Under the pieces are notes generated by a model that was not told the origin of the DNA, searched no databases, and saw only the letters and a list, made by a program, of their open reading frames with translations. The position numbers and the translations under genes were made by a program. From Solirubrobacter ginsenosidimutans (lineage in GTDB: Bacteria; Actinomycetota; Thermoleophilia; Solirubrobacterales; Solirubrobacteraceae): a stretch of 64,000 bases of DNA. Of this stretch, positions 41,418 to 50,900 are shown in pieces (the first letter of the stretch is position 1; every line of letters starts with the position of its first letter). Location of the stretch: the NCBI RefSeq assembly GCF_027587205.1, contig NZ_JAPDOD010000014.1, positions 62,001 through 126,000 of the forward strand. Direction: 5' to 3'.

Positions 41418-44400
41418 CGACGGCCTCCCTTCTGCTTGATCTTCAGCGGCTTCGCCTTGCGCTTGGCCACGTTGTCCTTGCGCGTGGCCTTGACCTTCAG
41501 GCGGGAGGCCTTGCCGACCGCGCCGTCGATCCGCAGCGCGCGCAGCGCGACGCGGACCGTGGTGTCGCGGCCGACGCCGGGCACCTTGATCGCCTTGCGC
41601 GCGGACGCGGGAGCGAACGACAGCTTGCGCCCGTCGGACGTCGTCACCGACGCCGTGTAGCCGTTCGCGCCGGGCACGGCGGCCCAGCGGACCAGCACGT
41701 TGCTGCCGGCGCGACGGGCGCGCAGGAGCCGCGGGCGGCCGGGCAGGCGGTCCTTCGGAGCGACGTAGGTCGCGACGACCTTCTCGTCGCGCGGGCGGCC
41801 GTCCTGCGTGATGACGGCGACGATCTCGCGCTTGCCCGCGGGGCCGTGGCCGGGCGTGAACTTCAGCTGGCCGCAGGCCATCTTGATCTCGGAGTCGATG
41901 CCGCCCGGCTCGGCCTTGCAGCGGCCCGGCTTGGCGTCGCCGAGTACCTGGGTCGTGCGCTCGCCGCGCTCGACGAACTGGATCTTCTGGCCCGGGTTCG
42001 TCCCGTACGCGTAGCCCAGCGTGCGCTTGTAGCCGGTGCCGCCGACCCCGGCGCCGAGCGTCGGCTCGGGCTCGGCGTAGGCGCGGTCGACCTCGGTGAT
42101 CTGGGACGAGTCGGCGTGCGGCTCGATCTTCCACTCGCCCGCGGCCGGGTTGGTGACCATGATCGACGTCGTGTTGTCGTCGGGGTTGGTGGCGATCAGG
42201 TGCGAGCCCTTCACGAACCCACCGCCCTCGTAGTCGTCCATCGCGATGCGGCGGCCGTCGGGGCCGACGAGGTCGACCTTCGGCGGCGCGTCCTTGCCGT
42301 GCATGCGCACCGTGAAGGCGGGCATGTCGGCCGGGACCAGGACGAGCGTCGGGGCGCCACCGGCCTGCGACGGGCGCGCCAGCACCCACTTGCCGATCGA
42401 GCACGACGCGAGCATCAGGTCGAGGTCCTTGCGCGACCACGTGTAGCCCGCGCCGCCCTTGACCTTGATCGGGACCATCTCGACGTGCATGCGCCAGGGC
42501 GCGTACCACTTCCAGTTGTCGTTCTTGACCAGCATCGGGACCCGCACGATCGAGACGCTGATGCAGCCGGCGGCGCCGACGGTCGAGAAGACCGCGTCGC
42601 CCTCGGCGCACGCGACGCTGTCGACGCAGACCTCGACGTGACCCTGGACGTTGAACGTGGACGGCGACTTGGTCTGGATCCAGCCGTCGACGTTGCCGTT
42701 GATGTTGGCCGGCCCGAAGTCGATCCCGGCCTCGAAGCCGAAGTCGATCATCCCCGTGCCCCAGTACTGGAAGTAGGCGGAGGCGACCTGCTTGTCGAAC
42801 AGCCGCAGGCGGCCGTCGGCGCGGATGAACCACGGCTGGTCGCCGTAGGCGTCGGAGTAGTGCATGTCGCCGTCGAGGCGGACGAGCGAGACGCCATTGA
42901 CCGACGGGCCGAGCGAGATCCCCGCTCCGCCCTTGACCTGGAAGGGCGGCGGCTCGAGGCAGACGCCGAGGCGCACGCTCTGCAGGAAGACGCCGGGCGC
43001 GAGCGGGACGGCGGTGCCGAGGTTGTCGACGTAGGCGCCGGCGTGGCTGAGGCGCCCGCCGCGCAGCCCGCCCCAGAGGCCGAGCTCGGTCTTGGCCTCG
43101 GTCGGCAGCACGATCGCGATCGCGCCGTCCCACCGGTCCTCTTGATTGTCCGAGCGGCACTCGATGTACGGCTGCGGCTTGCCGCCGCCGATGCTCGGCG
43201 CGGTGCAGGGCGCGACGGCGGACGAGCCCGCCGCGGCGAAGCTCAGGCAGACGCTCTTGACTCCGAGCTTGCCGATGTAGGCGTTGGTGACCTGGATCTT
43301 GAGGCCGTCGAGGTGGACGCCCTCGGCGTCGATGTTGATCGAGACGTCACCGGTGACGCCGCCGGAGCCCTCGCTGGGGCCGGCCTTGAAGACCTCGGGC
43401 AGCGCGACGTGCAGGGCGAAGACGGTCTTGTAGGCGCCGCCCTCGTTCTGGGGACGACGTAGGCGCAGGGCCGCGTAGCCCTCGACCTTCATGCCGAAGA
43501 GCTTCTGGCCGGCGCCCGAGAGGTCGATCTTCTTGAACTCCTTCTCCTCGCCCGCTTTGCCGTCGGGCAGGTCCCAGCTGAAGCCGCCGTCGTAGAGCTT
43601 GATGCCGGCGATCTCGAGCTTGACGTTCGTGATCGCCAGCGAGCCGCCCGGCTTCTCCGGCGTCGGGCCGGTGAGGACGATCTTCTGGCCGTCCAGGACG
43701 GGCAGCGTGAGGCCGTTGAGCTTGATGTTCTGCGTGGACTCCCAGACGGGTGCGGCGCCGGTGCCGGTGTTGGCCAGGCACTTGCCGAGCGCCTCGATGA
43801 CGCCGAAGCGCACCTCGGTGTCGCAGACGAGGACGGTGAACGTGCGCTTGGCGGGTGAGTCGTCGGTGTTGCCTGCCGGGTCGGTGGCGCGGACCTCGAC
43901 CGTGTGCTGGCCGCCGTCGAGGCTCGGCAGCTTCCACGTGGCGTCGCACGGCGCCCACGGGACCGTGTCGACCTTCTCCTTGGTGACGTTGTCCAGGCGG
44001 CACTCGAAGGTGCTGCCGGGCTCGGAGGAGGTCGTGACGATCTCCGGCGTGCGGATCGTGATCTTCGAGCCCTCGTCGGGAGCGTTCGTGAAGGTCGTCT
44101 CCGGCTTGTCGGCGTCGAGCGTGAACGCGCGCTCGGCGGGCGTCGAGTCGACCTTGCCGTCTGGGCTCTTGGCGCGGACCTTGAGGGTGTAGGCGCCGCT
44201 TTGGAGCTTGGGCGCGGTGAACGGCGTCGAGCAGCCGGTGTAGGTGGGGACGCTCGAGTTGGCGCCGTCGATCCGGCACTCGAACGTCGCGCCGGACGCC
44301 GCCGTGGAGAACGTGAAGCTCGGCGTCGGGTCGTTGGTCAGGCCGTCGGGACCGGCGTCGATCGCGGTGTCGATCGCGCTCGTGTCGACCGTGAAGGTCC

Positions 44401-44707
44401 GGCTCGGCGGGTTCGTCTCGACGTTGCCCGCTTGGTCGGTCGCGCGGACGGTGAACGTGTAGTCGCCGTCGGTGAGCTGCACCGTCATCGGCGAGCTGCA
44501 CGGCTTGAAGTCCGGGCTCGTGGGCTCGACCTTGCAGTCGAAGCGCGCGCCGGGCTCGCCGGTGAACGTGAAGGTCGGCGTCGCGTCGGTCGTGGTGCCC
44601 GAAGGCCCACCGGTCACCGACGTGCCGTCGGCGAGCGCGGTGCCCGTCCCGAACAGCGCCATGGCCGCAACGGTCGTGGCGACCAGGCGGCGGATGCGTC
44701 CCTGCAT
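41414..44707 (-). CDS. Giant secreted Ig-like repeat protein (paralog of next gene upstream)
   Basis: 1097 residues from ATG 44707 (a GTG one codon earlier is equally possible; GGAGG lies upstream of both). Signal peptide ends in GTALA. Three Ig-like repeats (residues about 28-300) carry a conserved Cys pair of the form FxCxVEP...C and close with VRATDQAGN...TFTVD. A hinge with CDTEVRFGVIEALGKC leads to a long beta-rich region without known motifs, then a C-terminal fibronectin-like domain (NVLVRWAAVPGANGYTASV) and a Lys/Arg tail. It shares this whole plan with the 44.7-48.0 kb gene, so the two are tandem duplicates. A structural or adhesive surface role is likely; no enzyme site was seen. 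Confidence 0.8.
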   Translation of the reverse strand: MQGRIRRLVATTVAAMALFGTGTALADGTSVTGGPSGTTTDATPTFTFTGEPGARFDCKVEPTSPDFKPCSSPMTVQLTDGDYTFTVRATDQAGNVETNPPSRTFTVDTSAIDTAIDAGPDGLTNDPTPSFTFSTAASGATFECRIDGANSSVPTYTGCSTPFTAPKLQSGAYTLKVRAKSPDGKVDSTPAERAFTLDADKPETTFTNAPDEGSKITIRTPEIVTTSSEPGSTFECRLDNVTKEKVDTVPWAPCDATWKLPSLDGGQHTVEVRATDPAGNTDDSPAKRTFTVLVCDTEVRFGVIEALGKCLANTGTGAAPVWESTQNIKLNGLTLPVLDGQKIVLTGPTPEKPGGSLAITNVKLEIAGIKLYDGGFSWDLPDGKAGEEKEFKKIDLSGAGQKLFGMKVEGYAALRLRRPQNEGGAYKTVFALHVALPEVFKAGPSEGSGGVTGDVSINIDAEGVHLDGLKIQVTNAYIGKLGVKSVCLSFAAAGSSAVAPCTAPSIGGGKPQPYIECRSDNQEDRWDGAIAIVLPTEAKTELGLWGGLRGGRLSHAGAYVDNLGTAVPLAPGVFLQSVRLGVCLEPPPFQVKGGAGISLGPSVNGVSLVRLDGDMHYSDAYGDQPWFIRADGRLRLFDKQVASAYFQYWGTGMIDFGFEAGIDFGPANINGNVDGWIQTKSPSTFNVQGHVEVCVDSVACAEGDAVFSTVGAAGCISVSIVRVPMLVKNDNWKWYAPWRMHVEMVPIKVKGGAGYTWSRKDLDLMLASCSIGKWVLARPSQAGGAPTLVLVPADMPAFTVRMHGKDAPPKVDLVGPDGRRIAMDDYEGGGFVKGSHLIATNPDDNTTSIMVTNPAAGEWKIEPHADSSQITEVDRAYAEPEPTLGAGVGGTGYKRTLGYAYGTNPGQKIQFVERGERTTQVLGDAKPGRCKAEPGGIDSEIKMACGQLKFTPGHGPAGKREIVAVITQDGRPRDEKVVATYVAPKDRLPGRPRLLRARRAGSNVLVRWAAVPGANGYTASVTTSDGRKLSFAPASARKAIKVPGVGRDTTVRVALRALRIDGAVGKASRLKVKATRKDNVAKRKAKPLKIKQKGGRR

Positions 44708-44710
44708 CAC

Positions 44711-47700
44711 TTACTTCCCTCCAGAGAGGCTCGTGTTGGACGTGGCGGCCGGACCCGTGCCGTTGTCGGCACGCAGCCCCACCACCCGGACGATCACGCG
44801 GCCGTCGGCCGGCGCGTCGGCGATACGCACGCTGCGGTCATCCGCGTCGCGCAGGAAGAACAACTTGCGCCCGTCGGGCAGGACGACCCGCACGCCGTAG
44901 CGCGCGGCCCCCTTGGCGGGCTTCCACGTGATCGTGAGTGCGCGCTTCGTGGCCGCGCTCGCGCGCGCCGTGTCGGCGACGCCGGCCCGCCCCGCGGCGG
45001 CACCACCGGCCTCGCCGGCCAACGAGCGTCGACTTTCGTCAACAGAGCGCGAGAAACTCGACGCTCGCGCCGTGTCGGCCTCGTCGGGTCGCGCCGCGTC
45101 GGCGGCGCCGGCCCCCGACGCGCTCGCGCGCGTCTCGCCGCCGCCCAGCGCGACGTTCACCGCGCCCGGAACACCCGGCTTGGCGCGCCGCGGCGCCTTG
45201 TACGTGGCGACCGTCATGCGCTTGCGCGGGAGGCCGTCCTGCACCACCGTCGCGACGATCTTGCGCGTCCCGCCGGCGCCGTCCGCGGGGGTGAAGCGCA
45301 GCGTGCCGCGCCCGCCCCCGCGCACCGTTCCGAGCACGTGCGCGACGCCGCGCCCGCGCTCCTCGAAGGTCACCGTCTGACCCTTCACCCGCGGGATGCG
45401 GTACGTCACCCGATGCCCCGTCACGCGCGCCTTCACCGACGCCGCCGGGCGCATGCTCGCGACCTTCACCTCGGCGATCTGCGAGCCGGACGCCGGCTCG
45501 ACCGTCCAGCGACCGCCACGCGGCGTGGCGAGCAGCACGTAGACGGTCTTCTCGCCGCGGTTGGCGAACGCGAGCGACTTCGCGGTCTTCGCGGCCGCGT
45601 CCACGTCGGCGGACGTCCGCACCACCGCGCCGCCCGGCCCGCGCAAGGTCACGACCGGCACGCGGCCGATCCCCCGCACGGAGACGAGCACGCCGCGCTG
45701 CCCACCCGGCAACGTCACCCGCTTCGCGCCCGGCGAAGCGGCGCTGGCGCTCGGCCGCGTCGCCCGCCACGCACCCACGTCACACGTGCCCGCCATGAAC
45801 TTCAGCGCCCCGCCCCAGGCGTAGCCCGCCCCGACGCCGCCGAGGTTCTTGTCGCCCACCTTGAGCTCGCCGCACAGGCCGATGCCGGTGCTCGAGACGA
45901 CGCCGCTGATCTTCGGGCAGAGGTCCTTCGGGATGTTCACCGGGATCGCGTCGCCGATCGTGAACTTGCCGGTGAAGCACCCGGTGGCGTCGATGTCGGC
46001 GTTGAACTTGCCGCCTTCGATCCAGCCCTTCACACCGGCGTCGATCGCCAGCGCGGCGTCGAGCGAGCCGATCGGCACCGAGCCCTTCAGGCCGAGCGAG
46101 AAGTTCACCCGCGCGCCGAAGTCGATCGCGCCCGAGGACGCGTACTGGACGAAGACGTCCTTGAACGTGTAGTCGCGGTCGGCCTTGAAGACGGCGCTCG
46201 GCGCCTCCGCGCGCAGCGACCACGGGTCGCCGCCCTTGAACAGGAGGCCGCCGTCGGGGATCGTCAACTTGCCGTCGGCGGCGGTCATCGCAATGCGTCC
46301 CTCGACGGTCACCGGCGGGCCGGCACAGACCGAGATCGCGATCTTCTGCACGCGCACGCCCGCGCCGATCGAGAGCCCCGGCGAGCCGCCCTGCAGCGTC
46401 CCCTTGGCGTAGGAGAACGCCCCGTCGGCGAAGCCCACGCCGACGCTCTCGACGGTCAGCTTGTCCGGCGTCGGCAGCACGACCTTCTCGGCGCCGCCCT
46501 CCCAGCGCAGGCCGGGCGAATCGGCGTTGCAGGTGCCCTTCGCGTCACCGTTGCGCTCCCCCGCGAAGTTGACGAAGAAGTTGTGGACCTCGACCTTGCC
46601 GATGAACACCAGCGGGGCCTTGATCTGGATGCCGCTCAGATGCACGCCCTGCTCGTTGTCGGACCCGATCTGGACGGCGCCGGAGAGCCCGTTGCCCTCG
46701 GCGTCGGTGAAGACGTTCGGCAGCGTGACGTTGCCCGAGAGCAACGCCTTGCCGCCCTTGAGCAGCTCGAGCTTGGCCTCGCCCGCGAGCTGGAAGCCCT
46801 GGACGTTGGCGTTGTCGTCGCCCTCGAGGTCCAAAGCGCTCTCGGAGTCCTTGGACTTCACATCCGTCCGCGAGTGCGTCTTCATGTCGAACTTCGCGAG
46901 CGTGACGCGATCGCCGTCGGGCACCGCGTAGCCGAGATCGCCCTTGTAGAGCGTCATCGAGCCGAGCTTGAGGTGCACGTCGCCCAGCGCGAGCTTCTTG
47001 TTCTTCGTGTCGAAGACCAGCTTGTGGCCGCCGATCGCGTTGAACGTGATGCCGTTGACCTTGACCGAGCCCTCGGCCTCGAGGTTGCCGTTCTCGTTGC
47101 GCGTGAAGCAGTCCGCGACGGCTTCCAGGACGCCGATCGTCACCTTCGTCTCGCAGCTCTCGACGGTCACGTCGGCACCCGCCGGCGTGAGGTCGACGTT
47201 GCCCGCCGCGTCGGTCGCGCGGGCGAGGACGGTGTGCGCGCCCGGGGCGAACGCGGGCGGATCGAACGCCGCGTCGCACTTCGCCCACTCGCCCTCGTCG
47301 ACCTTGCACTCGAACGTCGAGCCGGCGCGGTCGGCGGAGACGCCGTAGTGCAGCTCGCGGTCGCGGGTGGACCCGCGCGGGCCGTCGAGGACGGTCTCCG
47401 GCGGTGCCGCGGCGATCTTCACGAGGCGAGTGGCCACGCCCGCGTTGCCCGCCTCGTCGGTCGCGATGACGCGGATCGAGCGCTGGCCGTTGGTCAGCAC
47501 CGGCGTCGTCCACGGCGTCGTGCACGGCACCGCGGCTTCGCCGTCGACCGCGCAGCTGAACTCGACGCCGCCCTCGGGCGAGCCGAAGCTGACCGTCGTG
47601 CTGATGTCGTTCACCGTGACGTCGTCGGCACCGTCGATGGTCACGGCCGGCGCGACAGTGTCCACCCGGAACGAGCGGATGTCATTCGCGCTGTGGTCCG

Positions 47701-47953
47701 TGGTGCGGACGACGAACAGGTGGCTGCCGTCGGCCAGCGCGGGCGCCTGGAACGTGTTCGCACACGGGTTCCACGGGCCGGTGTCGAGGCGGCACTCCGC
47801 GGCGTCGGTGGCCGTGAAGGCGAACGCCGGCGCGCTCTCGCGCGTGGCGCCCTCGGGCCCTGAGGTGATGTGCACCTCGCTCCCCGCCGCGAGCGCGGCG
47901 GGAGCGAGCGTGAGCACGATGAGGCTCGCGAGCAACGCGAGGGTGCGGGTCAT
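44711..47953 (-). CDS. Giant secreted Ig-like repeat protein with a palindromic repeat in its coding sequence
   Basis: 1080 residues; ATG 47953 overlaps the stop of the 2221-residue gene. Signal peptide ends in PAALAA. Three Cys-paired Ig-like domains (residues about 25-270) precede the hinge CETKVTIGVLEAVADC, matching its downstream paralog, and a long beta region (for example FIGKVEVHNFFVNF). Near residue 960 an Ala/Arg-rich stretch of about 60 residues absent from the paralog separates KPGVPGAVNVALGGG from the C-terminal fibronectin-like RALTITWKPAKGAARYGV. The middle of that stretch (ARASSFSRSVDESRRS) is encoded by palindromic repeat copy 3. Surface-exposed scaffold of unknown function. 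Confidence 0.8.
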   Translation of the reverse strand: MTRTLALLASLIVLTLAPAALAAGSEVHITSGPEGATRESAPAFAFTATDAAECRLDTGPWNPCANTFQAPALADGSHLFVVRTTDHSANDIRSFRVDTVAPAVTIDGADDVTVNDISTTVSFGSPEGGVEFSCAVDGEAAVPCTTPWTTPVLTNGQRSIRVIATDEAGNAGVATRLVKIAAAPPETVLDGPRGSTRDRELHYGVSADRAGSTFECKVDEGEWAKCDAAFDPPAFAPGAHTVLARATDAAGNVDLTPAGADVTVESCETKVTIGVLEAVADCFTRNENGNLEAEGSVKVNGITFNAIGGHKLVFDTKNKKLALGDVHLKLGSMTLYKGDLGYAVPDGDRVTLAKFDMKTHSRTDVKSKDSESALDLEGDDNANVQGFQLAGEAKLELLKGGKALLSGNVTLPNVFTDAEGNGLSGAVQIGSDNEQGVHLSGIQIKAPLVFIGKVEVHNFFVNFAGERNGDAKGTCNADSPGLRWEGGAEKVVLPTPDKLTVESVGVGFADGAFSYAKGTLQGGSPGLSIGAGVRVQKIAISVCAGPPVTVEGRIAMTAADGKLTIPDGGLLFKGGDPWSLRAEAPSAVFKADRDYTFKDVFVQYASSGAIDFGARVNFSLGLKGSVPIGSLDAALAIDAGVKGWIEGGKFNADIDATGCFTGKFTIGDAIPVNIPKDLCPKISGVVSSTGIGLCGELKVGDKNLGGVGAGYAWGGALKFMAGTCDVGAWRATRPSASAASPGAKRVTLPGGQRGVLVSVRGIGRVPVVTLRGPGGAVVRTSADVDAAAKTAKSLAFANRGEKTVYVLLATPRGGRWTVEPASGSQIAEVKVASMRPAASVKARVTGHRVTYRIPRVKGQTVTFEERGRGVAHVLGTVRGGGRGTLRFTPADGAGGTRKIVATVVQDGLPRKRMTVATYKAPRRAKPGVPGAVNVALGGGETRASASGAGAADAARPDEADTARASSFSRSVDESRRSLAGEAGGAAAGRAGVADTARASAATKRALTITWKPAKGAARYGVRVVLPDGRKLFFLRDADDRSVRIADAPADGRVIVRVVGLRADNGTGPAATSNTSLSGGK
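45023..45067. repeat. Palindromic repeat copy 3, inside a coding sequence
   Basis: CGAGCGTCGACTTTC (45023-45037) and GAGAAACTCGACGCTCG (45051-45067) are the arms, identical in the core to copy 1 and with the loop ending CAGAGC in both. It lies in frame within the Ig-like protein gene and is translated. Confidence 0.88.
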
Positions 47954-50900
47954 CGACGGGCCTCCTGTGCCCTGAGGGTCAAAGTCAGCCGCTTGGACGG
48001 CGCCGAGCGGGTCTTCAGCAGCACGGACAGCTCCTTGCCGCGCTTGGTCTGCTTGGCGATGCGCACGCGCACGAAGCCCGTGCGCTTGATCGAGAACGCC
48101 GCGCGGTCATGCGCGCCGATCCGGACGGAGCCCCTGCAGGCCGCCGCCGGGCAGCGCAGCCGCAGCTTCACGGCGTGGCCGACGACGTTCACCGTGCGAC
48201 CCGCCTTGAGCAGGCGCACCGTGCGCGGGTCGGGCGTGAGCACCACGTCCGACCCACGGGTCACCGTGCCGGTGCCGAGGTCGAGCGTGGTGAAGACCGC
48301 CATCTTGCCGACGCGCTCGACGGTGTTGCGCACCGTCGCGCTCAGCTTCAGGCGGACGCTGACCGTCTGCCCGGGCTGGGCCGAGAACGAGACCCGCGCG
48401 AGCGTCACCGCATTGGCGGGGACGGAGCCGCGCACCTGCGCCGCCGAGGCCGTCGGCGGCGTGCTCGCCAACCCCACCGAGCCTTCGCACGCCGGGCCGT
48501 CGGCCGGGCACGCGACATTCAGCGCGGCCGCCCCGTCGGCGCCGAGCGCCACGGTCGAGCCGGAGCCGCCGCCCGCGGACGCGCTCGACCCGCCGCGGGC
48601 GGCGCCCAGGACCTTGCCGGTGATGCCGTCGATGACGGTCACCGGCGGCGTGGTGTCGACGGTGAACGCAGCGGTGGCAGGCGTGGCGTCCTCGTTGCCG
48701 GCGGCGTCGACCGCCTTCACCGCGAACGTCCAGTCGCCGTCAGCCAACACACTCGGCCGGTACGGGCTCTCACACGCGAACCAGGCGCCGGAACCGAGCC
48801 GGCACTGGAACTTCGCCCCCGCCTCGTTGGCCGAGAAGAAGAAGTTCGGCCGCGGGTCGCGGATCGTGCCGTGCGGCGCGCTGGAGAGCGTCGTGGCGGG
48901 CGCGGCGGTGTCGACGAGGAACGTCCGCTTGGCGGGCGTGTCGTCGGCGCCGATCGCGTCCACCGCGCGCGCCTCGAGCACATACGGGCCGTCGGCCAGC
49001 GGGCCGGGCATGTGCGGGTTGCCTTCGCACGGCGCCCAGGCGTCCTCGCCGAAGCGGCACTCGTAGTGCACGCCCTCCTTGGACGCCTCGAGCGTGAACG
49101 CGGGGTTGCGATCGGTCGTCGCGCCGGTCGGGCCGCTCGTGATCGCCGTGTTCGGCTTGGCGGTGCCGATCGACTTGGCGACCACGGTGGCCGTCGCGCT
49201 GCTCAGGTCGGCCAAGCCGGTCGCGGCGAGGTTCGCGACGTCGCCGCCGGAAGGCGTCGCCTTCGAGGTCGCCGTGCGCTCGCCCGAACGGTGCTGCACC
49301 GCGAAGCGCAGCTCACCCGACGCGTGCCCCGCGACCTTCATGTCCTTCCAGGTCGGGACGCCGCCGTCGACGACCGGTTCGGCGGTCGTCAGGCCGGTGG
49401 TCGTGCCGGGCGTGACATCCCACGCGGCCGCGTTGTCGACCGCGACCGCGGACACCGCCCGCTCCCCCGCGTTGGGGTTGCGCAGCGTGACGGTGAACGC
49501 GTTGTCGTCCAGCGGCTGGACCTCGCTCTTGTCGGCCTTGAAGGCGAGCGTGAGCGGGATCGAGCCGTCCGGGCCGAACGCGGCGAGCGAGCCGAGCGAC
49601 GCGTGCCCCTTGGCGGCGACCTCGACCCGCCAGCCGATGGCGGCGGCCGGGTCGGGCTGCGTGCCGCACGCGCACGTGTCGGCGAGCGGCTGGGCGTCCT
49701 TGATGCGCCCGAGCACGGCCTCGGCGGAACCCGCGTCGCGCCGTGCGCCGCCGCTCAGCGGCAACCACGCGGCGAGCTGCCGGCCGTTGGACGCGGCGCC
49801 GTCGCAACCCGCCATCGAGGTGCCCGCGTCGTGCAGCGAGCGGCGCCCGGCCTCGTCGCCGATCGCGCAGCGCCCGGCGCGGTAGATCGTGGCCGACTTG
49901 GCCGCGTCGGCGTCGTTGACGACGTCGACGTCGGTGCGATACCAGGTCTTGCCGGCCAGGTAGGCGTCGGTCTGGCGCACCTTCACGCCGGTGGCGCCGA
50001 GCGCGACGACCGTGGTGAGCGTCGTGACGTCGCCCGCGGTCGCCAGGTCCTGGCTGACGGGCGTGTAGGTCTCAATCCCGTCGACGATCTCCGGCGGCCC
50101 GTACGTCTTGCCGTCGACCGCGGCGAACGTGCCGCAGGCGCCGCCGCCGTCGGCGAGCACCGGCCCGTCGCGGACGACACTGCAGCGCAGGTACTTGTCG
50201 ACGCCGATGAAATCGATCGGCTGCCGGCCGGTTGTCAGGATCCCCTTGATCGCGACGACCTCGAAGGTGTGAACCACCTCATTGCCGCCGTCGTCCTCGA
50301 TCGTCAGCGTGATGTCGTAGTTGCCCTCGTCGGGGTAGCTGTGCTGGGCCTTTACGCCCTCGCCCGTGGCCGGCCCGTCGCCGAACTTCCACGCGTAGAA
50401 CTCGATCTGGCCGTCGGTGTCCTCGGACTCCGACGCGTCGAACTCGAGCTTCAGCGAGCCCGTGATGCGCGAGTCCGCCACCGCGACCGGCGGGGCGTCG
50501 TACCAAGAGAAGACGTCCGTCGCGCTGAAGTTGTTGTCGACGAACCCGTCGAGCAGGTTGTCGGCCTCGGTCGTGGCCGCGATCCGGCGGCCGTCGTCGG
50601 AGGTCACGATGTCGTCGATCGGCGTGTTGGCCGCGACGATGACGTTGTTGAAGCGGCCGCGCTTGAGGTCGAGGCGGAAGACGTCCTCGGCGTAGTGGCA
50701 CTGGTCGCAGCCAGTGGTCGGGACGTAGATGGTCGCGAAGCGGGTGTTGTCGGCCAGCGAGCGGATCAGCGGCGAGATCTCCAGGCCGTGGTTGGCGCCC
50801 TGGGGGCCGTGGACGGCGAGGGTCGCCGGGCCGTCGGCGCGGCGCAGGTACAGATCGCCACCGTCGTCCCAGCCCGCGCGGTCGTTGTGGTCGACGAAGT

